Below, in pieces: positions 1-11,141 of a stretch of 64,000 nucleotides of DNA. How positions within the stretch are numbered: the stretch's first letter is position 1; each line of letters begins with the position of its first letter. The translations under genes and the position numbers were made by a program. A model generated the notes under the pieces. That model did no database searches and was not told where the DNA came from. It saw nothing but the letters and a program-made list of their open reading frames with translations. This DNA is from Actinomadura barringtoniae (GTDB lineage Bacteria > Actinomycetota > Actinomycetes > Streptosporangiales > Streptosporangiaceae). The stretch is taken from assembly GCF_017573505.1 (NCBI RefSeq), contig NZ_JAGEOJ010000008.1, positions 310,001 through 374,000 on the forward strand, given 5' to 3'.

Positions 1-418
1 GCCAGACGAACAGCAGCACCCCGAACAGCACCGAGATCGCGCCGGTCAGCACGTACACCCACTCGTTGTCGATCTGCTTGCGCAGCGCGAACGCGGTGGC
101 GATCTCGAAGATCCCGGTGACGACCGCCCAGGCGGCGATCAGCATGAGCAGCGCGAAGCCGGTGATGCCGGGCCAGGCCATCGCCACGATGCCGAGGACG
201 ATGCCGCAGACGCCGGTCAGCGCCAGCCAGCCCCGTGACTGCCCCTCGACGCCGCGGAACGCCCCGTACAGCGCGATGGCGCCGTCCACCAGCGCGTACG
301 CGCCGAACAGGATGACCAGGGCCCAGACGGTGATGCCGGGCCAGATCCAGGCGACCAGTCCGAACAGGATCGCGAACGCGCCGCGGAGCGCGAGAACCCA
401 CCAGTTGCGGGCCATCAT
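1..418 (-). CDS. HdeD family (DUF308) membrane protein, 3' part missing
   Basis: About 139 residues are visible, starting MMARNWWVLALRGAFA and running off the left edge of the window. Membrane segments of about 20 residues separated by short loops, with twice-repeated W(I/A)WPGIT motifs (IWPGIT, AWPGIT), are typical of the HdeD/DUF308 family. These proteins are usually about 190 residues with six helices; in E. coli HdeD is tied to acid resistance, but the actinobacterial members have no settled function. The ATG sits one base after the TGA of the Clp ATPase gene, so the two are probably co-transcribed and translationally coupled. That context suggests a stress-related unit; this is inference. 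Confidence 0.85.
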   Translation of the reverse strand, partial: MMARNWWVLALRGAFAILFGLVAWIWPGITVWALVILFGAYALVDGAIALYGAFRGVEGQSRGWLALTGVCGIVLGIVAMAWPGITGFALLMLIAAWAVVTGIFEIATAFALRKQIDNEWVYVLTGAISVLFGVLLFVW

Positions 419-419
419 G

Positions 420-2954
<2,535 letters not shown>

Positions 2955-3069
2955 AGCGGATCCCCCCGGAACGTCCCGTGGCCTCGCGGGACGCCCGCAA
3001 GGCCGATTAATGCAGACCTAGCCACGGGCCGCGCGTGAAAAGCCCAAACGGGTGTCGAATTTGGGCAAA

Positions 3070-3147
3070 GTCACCCAGCGCAGTCACCCAGAGCAATCAC
3101 TGAGCGCAGTCACTGAGCGCAGTCACCCGGCTCGGTCACCCGGCGTC
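3070..3147. repeat. 13-bp tandem array overlapping the DUF421 stop codon
   Basis: Six consecutive 13-bp units of the form GTCACCCAGCGCA. The gene-proximal unit contains the last codons and the TGA stop (3136-3138) of the DUF421 gene. Every unit repeats TGAC on the minus strand, so the stop-codon neighbourhood has been copied five times downstream of the gene. The units differ at a few positions. It does not look like a hairpin terminator. Confidence 0.9.
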
Positions 3148-3699
3148 ACGCGGGCGGCGGGCCAGGTCCTCCAGGAGCCGCTCGATCCGGTCCAGGCGCG
3201 CGTTCAGCGCCTCGACGTCGCCGTAGCTGGCCGACTGCTCCTCATGCCGGAGCCGTACGACCACGGCGCCGCCCGGCTCCAGCGTGATCTTGTCGACGTC
3301 GGCGACGTCGTCGCCGCCCTGCGCCTGGATCACCTGGTCCACCTCGCCCTGCCGCAGCGCGAGCCGCCGCAGGGCCTTGCCGACGTACGCGCCGTCCCTG
3401 GCCAGCACGATCGGCTTGGCGTCGAACCGCCCGATGAAGACCCGGACCAGCACCGCGTTGGCGGCCAGCAGCACCACGGCGCCGAGGATGCCGCCCCACA
3501 GCGAGTTGTCGGGTCCGATGATGGCGTTCTGCACGACGTTCGACAGCAGCAGCATCACCACGAAGTCGAAGCCGTTCAGCTGGGCCATCTCCCGTTTGCC
3601 CGTGAACCGCAGCAGCGCTGCCACGACGAGGAAGACCGCGACCGTCCGGACGATCTTGTCGAGCACCGGAATGCCCATGCTGAACAGGTCGTGCCACAT
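3136..3699 (-). CDS. DUF421 (YetF/YcaP-like) membrane protein
   Basis: 187 residues. Two or three N-terminal membrane helices (for example TVAVFLVVAALLRF and GGILGAVVLLAANAVLV) flank the family motif TGKREMAQLNGFDFVVMLLLSN. A soluble domain of about 80 residues follows with PIVLARDG, then a C-terminal helix LNARLDRIERLLEDLARR that may be a short coiled coil. YetF/YcaP proteins are widespread in bacteria without a firmly known role. The ATG is internal to an otherwise open frame. The gene is monocistronic between the Clp ATPase and a divergent permease operon, and its stop codon lies in the 13-bp repeat array. Confidence 0.9.
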   Translation of the reverse strand: MWHDLFSMGIPVLDKIVRTVAVFLVVAALLRFTGKREMAQLNGFDFVVMLLLSNVVQNAIIGPDNSLWGGILGAVVLLAANAVLVRVFIGRFDAKPIVLARDGAYVGKALRRLALRQGEVDQVIQAQGGDDVADVDKITLEPGGAVVVRLRHEEQSASYGDVEALNARLDRIERLLEDLARRPRDAG

Positions 3700-3865
3700 G
3701 GCCCTCTTCGTTCCCCTCGGAATCGACCGGCAATCGGGTCACCAAGCCTGCCAAAACTCTCGTCATATGACCTGTTCACGCGGTAACCGCCGGTTCACCG
3801 TTGGGAACGGTGGGGCAGAAGGCAAAGGGGATCTGGGAGCAGGAACCGGACGTTCGGGGGGACGG

Positions 3866-5341
3866 ATGAGTTCTACTGAGGTTCCCGCGGGCAACGTGCC
3901 CGCGACCGGCACGACGCGCAGCGGAGCGCACAGGAAACCGGCGGTCGCCGTCGCGTTCATCTCCTGGGTGACGCTGGCGCTGATGACCACCAGCTCGGTC
4001 GCGAGCCTGCGGCCCGCGCCGACGATGGCGGTGTACGGGCTGGCGGCCATCTTCCTGTACATCGTGCCCGCACTGTTGTTCCTGCTGCCGACCTCGATGG
4101 TCTCGGCGGAACTGGCCTCGGGCTGGGACGGCGGGGTCTACCGCTGGGTCAGCGAGGCGATGTCACCGAAGGCGGGCTTCCTGGCGGTGTGGTGCCAGTT
4201 CGCCATGACCATCACCTACTACCCGAGCCTGCTCGCCTACGTGGCGGGCACGTTCGCCTATGTCATCGACCCGCGCCTGGCCAGCAACGGCGTCTACACC
4301 GCGCTGGTGATCATCACGATCTACTGGGCCGGGGTGTGGGTGTCCTCGCGCGGCACCAAGACCGTCGCGGGCCTGTCCAGCGCCACGCTGGTCATCGGGA
4401 CGCTGGTCCCGGGCGCCGTGCTGGTCGTGCTCGGCATGGTGTTCCTGGCCCAGGGCAACTCCTCGGCCGCGCCGATGGACGGCGGCCACATCCTGCCCGC
4501 CTGGACCGGCATCGCCAGCCTGGTGCTGATCGTCAACAACTTCCTGAGCTACGCGGGCATGGAGATGAACGCCGTGCACGTCGGGTCGCTCCGCAAGCCC
4601 GGCAAGGAGTTCCCCAAGGCGATGTTCCTCGCCATGGCGCTGGTGCTGCTGATCTTCATCCTGCCGGCGCTGGCGATCAGCTGGGTGGTGCCGTCCAAGC
4701 AGCTCAGCCTGACCGCCGGGGTCATGCAGGCCTTCGACGGGTTCTTCAACCACTTCGGCGTGAGCTGGCTGACCCCGATCTTCGGGATCATGCTGATCGC
4801 CGCCTCGATCGGCGGCATGCTCACCTGGCTCGCCGGGCCGTCCAAGGGGCTGCTGATGATCTCGCGGCAGGAGGGCTACCTGCCGCCGGTCCTGCAGAAG
4901 CTCAACAAGGACGGCGTGCAGCAGAACATCCTGGTCGCCCAGGGCGTGCTGACCACGGTGATCGCGCTGCTGTACGCGTTCATCCCGGACGTCTCCAGCG
5001 CCTACTGGATCCTGTCGGTGATCACCACTCAGGTCTACCTGATCATGTACGTGCTGATGTTCATCTCGGCCATCAAGCTGCGCCGCAACCAGCCCGACCA
5101 TCCGCGCGGCTACCGCGCGCCCGCGCTCATCGCGCTGGCCGGGATCGGCCTGGTCGCCTCCGTCGCCGCGTTCGCCATCGGGTTCGTTCCGCCGTCGCAG
5201 TTCGGCAACGGCAGCCCGCTGGTCTACGTACTCATCGTCGGCGGCGGCATGGCGCTGGTCGGGCTGCTCATCCCGTACCTCTTCCTGAAGATGCGCCGCC
5301 CGAGCTGGAAGACCGTCGACCCGACCACCCCGGTCGCCTAG
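3866..5341 (+). CDS. GadC-like APC family amino-acid permease
   Basis: 491 residues with about 12 hydrophobic segments. It follows the pattern of the glutamate:GABA antiporter/GadC branch of the APC superfamily: EL.SGWDGGVYRWVSEA early, SYAGMEMNAVHVGSLRKPGKEFPKA in the middle, and WLAGPSKGLL..SRQEGYLPP late. The protein sits in the cytoplasmic membrane and probably exchanges or imports an amino acid; the substrate cannot be read. The ATG at 3866 follows GGGGGGAC by a few bases and fits the family N-terminus; earlier in-frame starts would overlap the divergent DUF421 gene. It is followed after 12 bases by a small membrane protein and then a dipeptidase, suggesting one uptake-and-hydrolysis operon. 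Confidence 0.9.
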   Translation: MSSTEVPAGNVPATGTTRSGAHRKPAVAVAFISWVTLALMTTSSVASLRPAPTMAVYGLAAIFLYIVPALLFLLPTSMVSAELASGWDGGVYRWVSEAMSPKAGFLAVWCQFAMTITYYPSLLAYVAGTFAYVIDPRLASNGVYTALVIITIYWAGVWVSSRGTKTVAGLSSATLVIGTLVPGAVLVVLGMVFLAQGNSSAAPMDGGHILPAWTGIASLVLIVNNFLSYAGMEMNAVHVGSLRKPGKEFPKAMFLAMALVLLIFILPALAISWVVPSKQLSLTAGVMQAFDGFFNHFGVSWLTPIFGIMLIAASIGGMLTWLAGPSKGLLMISRQEGYLPPVLQKLNKDGVQQNILVAQGVLTTVIALLYAFIPDVSSAYWILSVITTQVYLIMYVLMFISAIKLRRNQPDHPRGYRAPALIALAGIGLVASVAAFAIGFVPPSQFGNGSPLVYVLIVGGGMALVGLLIPYLFLKMRRPSWKTVDPTTPVA

Positions 5342-5353
5342 GAGGTGTGAACG

Positions 5354-5854
5354 ATGACCACCGCGACACCGCAACCGGCGGGAGGCGCCGGGCCCGATCC
5401 CGGAGCCGACTTCGACGACCCGCATCCGGGCGCGCCGCAGTTCCTGCGCCGCATGATCTACATCGGGTCGGCGCTGATCCTGCTGCTCATCGTGCTGTGG
5501 GGGGTGCTGGCGTTCAAGGCGACCGCCGACAACCAGCGCGCCCGCAGCAAGGCCAAGCAGCTCACCGAGCAGCTGAAGGCCGCGGGCCTGCCCGTGCCGA
5601 CGCAGGACCAGATCGTGAACGTGCTCGGCGACGACGGCGGCATGGTCTGCACCGACCCGGGCGCCGCGCTGTCCAAGGCCCGCTTCAACGCCGGGCTGAC
5701 CAACGGCTCGGGCAGCGTCGGCAGCCGGCCGGTGCTCGGCGACAAGGACCTCGTCCAGGCCGAGACGCTCGTCATCTCCATCTACTGCCCGACCAGGCTG
5801 GGCGACTTCACCGACAAGATCAAGCACATGAGGTTCGAGGACACGGTGCGATGA
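5354..5854 (+). CDS. Single-span membrane protein of unknown function
   Basis: 166 residues. A Pro/Gly/Asp-rich cytoplasmic N-terminus of about 35 residues is followed by one strong membrane helix (IGSALILLLIVLWGVLAF, about 38-55). A basic helical stretch (RARSKAKQLTEQLKAAG) and a soluble C-terminal domain of about 100 residues come next, with two cysteines (GMVCTDPG and ISIYCPTR). I do not recognise a family. It lies 12 bases after the permease and overlaps the peptidase start by four bases (ATGA), so it is firmly inside the operon. It could be an accessory subunit or an extracytoplasmic sensor domain; this is inference. Confidence 0.75.
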   Translation: MTTATPQPAGGAGPDPGADFDDPHPGAPQFLRRMIYIGSALILLLIVLWGVLAFKATADNQRARSKAKQLTEQLKAAGLPVPTQDQIVNVLGDDGGMVCTDPGAALSKARFNAGLTNGSGSVGSRPVLGDKDLVQAETLVISIYCPTRLGDFTDKIKHMRFEDTVR

Positions 5855-7206
5855 GCAGCCACATGAGCGGGGACCTGAGGGACTCCATCAAGCAGATGAT
5901 GCCGAAGGCGCACGACGAGCTCGCCGAGCTGGTCGGGATGCGTTCGGTGGCCGACCCGCGGCAGTTCCCGCCCGAGGAGTGCCACAAGACCGGCGAATGG
6001 GTGGCCTCGGCGTTCACGGGCGCGGGGCTGAGCGGCGTGGAGCTGCACGAGACGCCCGACGGCAGCAAGGCCGTCGTCGGCTCGCGGCCCGCGCCCGCCG
6101 GGGCGCCGACCGTGCTGCTGTACTGCCACTACGACGTGCAGCCGCCGCTGGACGACAACGCCTGGCACACCCCGCCGTGGGAGCTGACCGAGAAGGACGG
6201 CCGCTGGTACGGGCGCGGTGCGGCCGACTGCAAGGGCAACATCATGATGCACCTGCTGGCGCTGCGGGCCCTGGGCGACGACGTCCCGGTCGGGATCAAG
6301 CTGGTCTCGGAGGGCTCGGAGGAGCAGGGCACCGGCGGGCTGGAGGCGTTCGTGCCGCAGAACGCCGACCTGCTGCGCGCCGACACGATCCTGGTCTGCG
6401 ACACCGGCAACTTCGCGGTCGGCGTGCCGACCCTCACGACCTCGCTGCGCGGCAACGTCAACGTGGTCGTCTCGGTCGACACGATGCAGGGCGAGATGCA
6501 CTCGGGCATGTTCGGCGGCCCGGCGCCCGACGCGCTGGCCTCGCTGGTCCACATCCTCGGCACGCTGCGCGACGAGCACGGCAACACCACCGTCCGGGAC
6601 CTGAACGCCAAGCAGACCTGGGACGGCGTCGACTACCCGGCCGAGCAGTTCCGCAAGGACGCCCGCGTACTGGACGGCGTGGACCTCGGCGGCGACGGCT
6701 CGGTGGCCGACATGCTGTGGGCCCGCCCGGCGCTGACCGTGCTCGGCATCGACTGCCCGCCGGTCGTCGGCTCGGCGGCGGCGATCCAGCCGTCGGTGAA
6801 GGCGCGCCTCAACCTGCGGATCCCGCCCGGCGTCACGCCGGACGCCGCGCTGGAGGCGCTGAAGGCCCACATCGAGGGCGTCGCGCCGCTGCACGCGCAG
6901 GTCAAGGTGGAGACCGAGCAGCTCGGCGCCCCGTTCAAGGCCCGGATGGACGGGCCGGGCGTCGCCGCGATGGAGTCGGCGATGAAGGAGGCCTACGGCC
7001 GCGAGGCGACCAGCGAGGGCCAGGGCGGGTCGATCCCGCTCTGCAACGTCTTCCAGGAGACCTACCCGGACGCCGAGATCATGCTGATGGGCGTGGAGGA
7101 GCCCAAGTGCCTGATCCACGCGCCGAACGAGAGCGTCGACCCGACCGAGATCGAGCACATGGCCCTGGCCGAGGCCCTGTTCCTCAAGTCGTACGCCGCC
7201 AAGTAG
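5851..7206 (+). CDS. M20 family metallo-dipeptidase
   Basis: 451 residues. Metal-binding and catalytic landmarks of the M20 dipeptidase clan are present: YCHYDVQPP (first metal His/Asp), GRGAADCKGN (bridging Asp), SEGSEEQGTGG (catalytic and metal Glu), an MHSGMFGG lid-domain motif, and a closing LIHAPNESVD with the last metal His. These enzymes hydrolyse dipeptides or other N-acylated amino acids in the cytoplasm using two Zn or Mn ions. The ATG overlaps the previous stop (ATGA). Together with the upstream permease this suggests import of a small peptide or amino-acid conjugate and its cleavage. The exact substrate is unknown. Confidence 0.92.
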   Translation: MSSHMSGDLRDSIKQMMPKAHDELAELVGMRSVADPRQFPPEECHKTGEWVASAFTGAGLSGVELHETPDGSKAVVGSRPAPAGAPTVLLYCHYDVQPPLDDNAWHTPPWELTEKDGRWYGRGAADCKGNIMMHLLALRALGDDVPVGIKLVSEGSEEQGTGGLEAFVPQNADLLRADTILVCDTGNFAVGVPTLTTSLRGNVNVVVSVDTMQGEMHSGMFGGPAPDALASLVHILGTLRDEHGNTTVRDLNAKQTWDGVDYPAEQFRKDARVLDGVDLGGDGSVADMLWARPALTVLGIDCPPVVGSAAAIQPSVKARLNLRIPPGVTPDAALEALKAHIEGVAPLHAQVKVETEQLGAPFKARMDGPGVAAMESAMKEAYGREATSEGQGGSIPLCNVFQETYPDAEIMLMGVEEPKCLIHAPNESVDPTEIEHMALAEALFLKSYAAK

Positions 7207-7214
7207 CGGGCACA

Positions 7215-7249
7215 GGAAAGGCCGCGGCCCAGCGGGCCGCGGCCTTTCC
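7215..7249. terminator. Bidirectional hairpin terminator
   Basis: A perfect 16-bp stem (GGAAAGGCCGCGGCCC and its complement) closes a 3-base loop. It lies between the convergent dipeptidase and pckG genes. The A-rich/T-rich ends of the stem give a short U-tract in either direction. Confidence 0.85.
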
Positions 7250-7259
7250 CATGACATTT

Positions 7260-9074
7260 CTAGCCCAGGCGGTTCACCAGGGCGTTGTACTCGTCCCACA
7301 GCTCCTTCGGCAGGTGGTCGCCGAAGGTGTTGAAGTGGTCGGGGACCAGGGCGGCCTCTTCACGCCACACCTCGGTGTCGACCGAGAGCAGGGTGTCGAG
7401 GTCGGCCTCGTCGATCTTCAGGCCGTCGGTGTCCAGGGACTCCTTGGTCGGCAGGTGCCCGATCGCGGACTTGGCCGCGTCGGCCTGACCGTTCAGGCGC
7501 TCCACGATCCACTTCAGCACGCGGCTGTTCTCGCCGAAGCCGGGCCAGATGAACTTGCCTTCGGCGTTCTTGCGGAACCAGTTGACGTAGTAGATCCGGG
7601 GCAGCTTCTCGGCGTCGGTGGAACGGCCGATCTTCAGCCAGTGGCCGAAGTAGTCGCCCATGTTGTAGCCGCAGAACGGCAGCATGGCGAACGGGTCGCG
7701 GCGCAGCTCGCCGACCTTGCCCTCGGCCGCGGCGGTCTTCTCCGAGGCGATGTTGGCGCCCAGGAACACGCCCTGCTGCCAGTCGAAGGACTCGGTGACC
7801 AGCGGCACCGCGGTGGCGCGGCGGCCGCCGAACAGGATCGCCGAGATCGGCACGCCCTTCGGGTCCTCCCACTCCGGCGCGATGATCGGGCACTGCCCGG
7901 CCGGGGTGGTGAAGCGGGCGTTCGGGTGGGCGGCCGGGGTCTCCGAGTCCGGAGTCCAGTCGTTGCCCTTCCAGTCGGTGAGGTGCGCGGGGACCTCGTC
8001 GGTCAGGCCCTCCCACCACACGTCGCCGTCGTCGGTGAGCGCGACGTTGGTGAAGATGCTGTTGCCCCAGAGGGTCTTCACCGCGTTGGAGTTGGTGGAG
8101 TCGCCGGTGCCCGGCGCGACGCCGAAGAACCCGGCCTCGGGGTTGATCGCGTAGAGGCGGCCGTCCTCGCCGAACCGCATCCAGGCGATGTCGTCGCCGA
8201 TGGTCTCGACCTTCCAGCCCGGGATGGTCGGCTCCAGCATGGCGAGGTTGGTCTTGCCGCAGGCCGACGGGAACGCGGCTGCCACGTAGCGGGTCTCACC
8301 GGTCGGCGGGGTGAGCTTCAGGACGAGCATGTGCTCGGCCATCCAGCCCTCGTCGCGGGCCATCGTCGAGGCGATGCGCAGCGCGTAGCACTTCTTGCCC
8401 AGCAGCGCGTTGCCACCGTAGCCGGAGCCGTAGGACCAGATCTCCCGGCTCTCGGGGAAGTGCGAGATGTACTTCTCGGAGTTGCAGGGCCACGGCACGT
8501 CGGCCTGGCCCGGCTGCAGCGGCGCGCCGACGGTGTGGACGGCCTTGACGAACTGGCCGCGCTCCTCGATGAGCCGCAGGGCGCCCTCGCCCATCCTGGT
8601 CATGATCTTCATGGAGACCACGACGTACGGCGAGTCGGTGATCTCGACGCCGAGCTGCGAGATGTTGCCGCCCAGCGGCCCCATGCAGAACGGCACCACG
8701 TACATGGTGCGACCCTTCATGCAGCCCTTGAAGAGCTCGCCGAAGGTCTCCCGCATCTTCGCGGGCGCGATCCAGTTGTTGGTCGGGCCGGCGTCGGCTT
8801 CCTTTTCCGAGCAGATGAACGTGCGGTCTTCTACTCGAGCAACGTCGCTCGGGTCAGAGGCGGCGTAGAAGCTGTTGGGGCGTTTCTCGGGATCGAGGCG
8901 CTTGAACGTGCCCTGCTCCACGAGCAGCCCCGTCAGGCGCTCCCATTCGGCGTCCGAGCCATCGCTCCACTCCACCCGGTCGGGCTGGGTGAGCTCGGCG
9001 ATCCCACGGACCCAGTCCACGAGGTCAGCGTGACTGGTAGGGGCCTGATCGAGGCCGGGGACCTGGTTGGACAC
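7260..9074 (-). CDS. pckG: Phosphoenolpyruvate carboxykinase (GTP)
   Basis: 604 residues, normal for GTP-type PEPCK, which converts oxaloacetate plus GTP to PEP, CO2 and GDP at the entry of gluconeogenesis. Visible motifs are the P-loop FPSACGKTN (268-276), the metal-binding GDDIAWMRF just after it, the NPEAGFFGVAPGT segment, and the substrate-site YGSGYGGNALLGKKC. A GTG at 9074 was chosen because it is preceded by AAGGAG at a spacing of seven bases; an upstream in-frame start would add 26 unconserved residues. The 5' region carries a GntR-like palindrome and a CRP-like site, fitting carbon-source control. Confidence 0.96.
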   Translation of the reverse strand: MSNQVPGLDQAPTSHADLVDWVRGIAELTQPDRVEWSDGSDAEWERLTGLLVEQGTFKRLDPEKRPNSFYAASDPSDVARVEDRTFICSEKEADAGPTNNWIAPAKMRETFGELFKGCMKGRTMYVVPFCMGPLGGNISQLGVEITDSPYVVVSMKIMTRMGEGALRLIEERGQFVKAVHTVGAPLQPGQADVPWPCNSEKYISHFPESREIWSYGSGYGGNALLGKKCYALRIASTMARDEGWMAEHMLVLKLTPPTGETRYVAAAFPSACGKTNLAMLEPTIPGWKVETIGDDIAWMRFGEDGRLYAINPEAGFFGVAPGTGDSTNSNAVKTLWGNSIFTNVALTDDGDVWWEGLTDEVPAHLTDWKGNDWTPDSETPAAHPNARFTTPAGQCPIIAPEWEDPKGVPISAILFGGRRATAVPLVTESFDWQQGVFLGANIASEKTAAAEGKVGELRRDPFAMLPFCGYNMGDYFGHWLKIGRSTDAEKLPRIYYVNWFRKNAEGKFIWPGFGENSRVLKWIVERLNGQADAAKSAIGHLPTKESLDTDGLKIDEADLDTLLSVDTEVWREEAALVPDHFNTFGDHLPKELWDEYNALVNRLG

Positions 9075-9138
9075 GGGCAACTCCTTCAGCGGTTCGCAGG
9101 ATCTTTGCATGATGAACAAGACCGCGCGTTTTTGCCAT

Positions 9139-9152
9139 TTGGTCTGGACCAA
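9139..9152. promoter_or_regulatory. GntR-like palindromic operator upstream of pckG
   Basis: Perfect inverted repeat TTGGTC-TG-GACCAA, 65 bases before the pckG start. TGGTN(n)ACCA half-sites are typical of the FadR/GntR superfamily (PdhR, LldR, GlcC). Which regulator binds is unknown, and no gntR gene is present in this window. Confidence 0.55.
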
Positions 9153-9185
9153 TCGCGCCCGCTTTTAGGCCTTCCCGTCCCCTTT

Positions 9186-9201
9186 TGTGACTGATATCAC
9201 C
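9186..9201. promoter_or_regulatory. CRP/GlxR-like site upstream of pckG
   Basis: TGTGACTGATATCACC contains the full GTGA-N6-TCAC core recognised by CRP-family regulators, which in actinobacteria include Crp and GlxR. It is centred about 120 bases upstream of the pckG start, in the gap between modC and pckG. Confidence 0.5.
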
Positions 9202-9251
9202 TGCATATGGGGGCCGCGACGGCATCGTGGCCGTCCCCGGCGAACCGGCGT

Positions 9252-10295
9252 TCAAGCTGGGTAAACGTGAGTCTCGGTAGCTTTGACGGCCGCCCAGACC
9301 ATGCTGCCCTCGACCAATTCCAGCTCCGCGACCGCACCCGGAGTCACATCGGCGGCGGCCGCTATCGGCGGCCCCTCGAGTTCCACTCGGACCCGGTCTC
9401 CCTGCCGTTCCACCGAGCCGACCCGGGCCTGCCAGAGGTTGCGCGGGCTGCCGTCGGGACGGGTCCGGTAGAGGGCGACGGCCGATGGCTGGAACGCCAG
9501 GAAGACCTCACCCTCCAGTGAGTCAATCGTGTCGAGCTTGCCGGAACCCCCGTCGAGCACTACCGTTCCGCCGCCCGCGACGCCCCGGTAGAGGTTGAGG
9601 CCCACCAGCCGCGCCACGTAGTCGGTGCGCGGATGCCGGGCCACCTCCGCCGGCTCGCCCTCCTGGACCAGCCGGCCGCCCTCGATCACCACGAGCCGGT
9701 CGGCCAGCACCATGGCGTCCAGCGGGTCGTGGGTCACCAGCACCGCCGCGCCCTCGAAGCCCTCCAGGTGGCGCCGCAGCGCCGCCCGGATCTCCAGCTT
9801 GGTGTGGGCGTCCAGGGCCGACAGCGGCTCGTCCAGCAGCATCAGCTTGGGCTCCACCGCCAGCGCCCGCGCCAGGGCGACCCGCTGCGCCTGCCCGCCC
9901 GACAGGGCTCGCGGCTTGGCGGCGGTGTGGTCGGCCAGCCCGACGCGTTCCAGCCACTCCGCGGCCCGCCGCCGGGCGTCGCGCCGCCGCACGCCCTGGG
10001 AACGCGGCCCGAACGCGACGTTCTCCAACGCGCTCAGATGCGGGAACAGCAGGTAGTCCTGGAACACCATGCCGATCCCCCGCCGGTCGGGCGGCAGCGA
10101 GCCGAGCTCGGTCCCGTCGACGCGCACGTGCCCGCCGCTGGAGGGTTCCAGCCCGGCCAGGGCCCGCAGCGCCGTCGACTTGCCCGCACCGTTCGGTCCG
10201 AGCAGCGCGACGACCTCGCCCGGCTCGGCGCTCAGCTCCAGGTCCAGGTCGAACGCGGGCCGCCGTACGACCAGCCTGGCCTCCAGCCCCTTCAC
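9252..10295 (-). CDS. modC: Molybdate ABC transporter ATP-binding protein
   Basis: 347 residues. Walker A GPNGAGKS near residue 35, Q-loop VFQDYLLFPHL, signature LSGGQAQR, Walker B LMLLDEPLSALD and switch His (VTHDP) are all present. A C-terminal beta domain of about 110 residues fits the regulatory TOBE/Mop-like end of ModC. It energises molybdate uptake with ModB. The GTG start overlaps the modB stop (GTGA); upstream in-frame starts lie inside modB and were rejected. It is the last gene of the minus-strand modABC operon. Confidence 0.92.
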   Translation of the reverse strand: MKGLEARLVVRRPAFDLDLELSAEPGEVVALLGPNGAGKSTALRALAGLEPSSGGHVRVDGTELGSLPPDRRGIGMVFQDYLLFPHLSALENVAFGPRSQGVRRRDARRRAAEWLERVGLADHTAAKPRALSGGQAQRVALARALAVEPKLMLLDEPLSALDAHTKLEIRAALRRHLEGFEGAAVLVTHDPLDAMVLADRLVVIEGGRLVQEGEPAEVARHPRTDYVARLVGLNLYRGVAGGGTVVLDGGSGKLDTIDSLEGEVFLAFQPSAVALYRTRPDGSPRNLWQARVGSVERQGDRVRVELEGPPIAAAADVTPGAVAELELVEGSMVWAAVKATETHVYPA

Positions 10296-11137
10296 GAGTT
10301 GCCCACCCACCGGTCGCGGAGGGCGGCCAGCACGACGATCGAGACGACCAGCAGGACCAGGCTGAGCACGATGGCGGCCTGCGGATCGGTCTCCAGGGCG
10401 AGGTAGACGGCCAGCGGCATGGTCTGGGTGCGGCCCGGGAAGTTGCCCGCGAAGGTGATCGTCGCGCCGAACTCGCCCAGGGCCCGTGCCCAGCACAGGA
10501 TCGCCCCGGCCGCGATGCCGGGCGCGACCAGCGGCAGCGTGACCCGGCGGAAGATCGTCCAGCGGCCCGCGCCGAGCGTGGCCGCCGCCTCCTCATAACG
10601 CAGGTCGGCGGCCCGCAGCGCGCCCTCGACGCTGATCACCAGGAACGGCATCGCCACGAACGTCTCGGCGAGCACGACCCCGGCGGTGGTGAACGGAAGG
10701 GTGATGCCGAACGCCGAGTCCAGCCACTGGCCGACCAGGCCCTTGCGGCCCAGCACCAGCAGCAGCGCCACGCCGCCGACCACCGGCGGCAGCACCAGCG
10801 GGACCGTGACCAGGGCCCGGACCAGGCGCGCCCCCGGAAAGGGCACCCGGGCCAGCACCCAGGCCAGCGGCACTCCGAACAGCAGACACAGCCCGGTCGC
10901 GATGGTCGCGGTGATCAGCGACAGGCGCAGCGCCTCCAGCACCTGCGGCTCGCCGAGCCGCGTGCCCAGCGTCGACCACGGCGCCTTCACCAGCAGCCCG
11001 GCCAGCGGCAGGACCAGGAAGGCCAGCCCGATCAGCGCCGGGACGAGCAGGACCCACGGCGGCCGCACCGGCCTGGTGGCCGGTTTGGCGACGGGCGTGG
11101 TTACGACGGGCTGGCCGCCGGGCTGGGTGCGCTGCAT
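10292..11137 (-). CDS. modB: Molybdate ABC transporter permease
   Basis: 281 residues with six predicted membrane helices. The BPD-type EAA loop is visible as EEAAATLGAGRWTIFRRVTL, followed by PLVAPGI and GALREFGAT-type residues (RALGEFGATITFAGNFPGRT). The GEFGAT.TFAGN.PGRTQT block is characteristic of ModB rather than of other permeases. A 30-residue N-terminal extension (QPGGQPVVTTPVAKPATRPVR) is cytoplasmic and probably disordered. It starts four bases after modA and overlaps modC. Confidence 0.93.
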   Translation of the reverse strand: MQRTQPGGQPVVTTPVAKPATRPVRPPWVLLVPALIGLAFLVLPLAGLLVKAPWSTLGTRLGEPQVLEALRLSLITATIATGLCLLFGVPLAWVLARVPFPGARLVRALVTVPLVLPPVVGGVALLLVLGRKGLVGQWLDSAFGITLPFTTAGVVLAETFVAMPFLVISVEGALRAADLRYEEAAATLGAGRWTIFRRVTLPLVAPGIAAGAILCWARALGEFGATITFAGNFPGRTQTMPLAVYLALETDPQAAIVLSLVLLVVSIVVLAALRDRWVGNS

Positions 11138-11141
11138 ACGG

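Noticed and set aside
4163..5827. Minus-strand frame of 554 codons opposite the permease operon
   Set aside because: Its composition (Arg/Asp/Gln/His-rich, no domain) is that of an antisense shadow; the plus strand encodes recognisable proteins.
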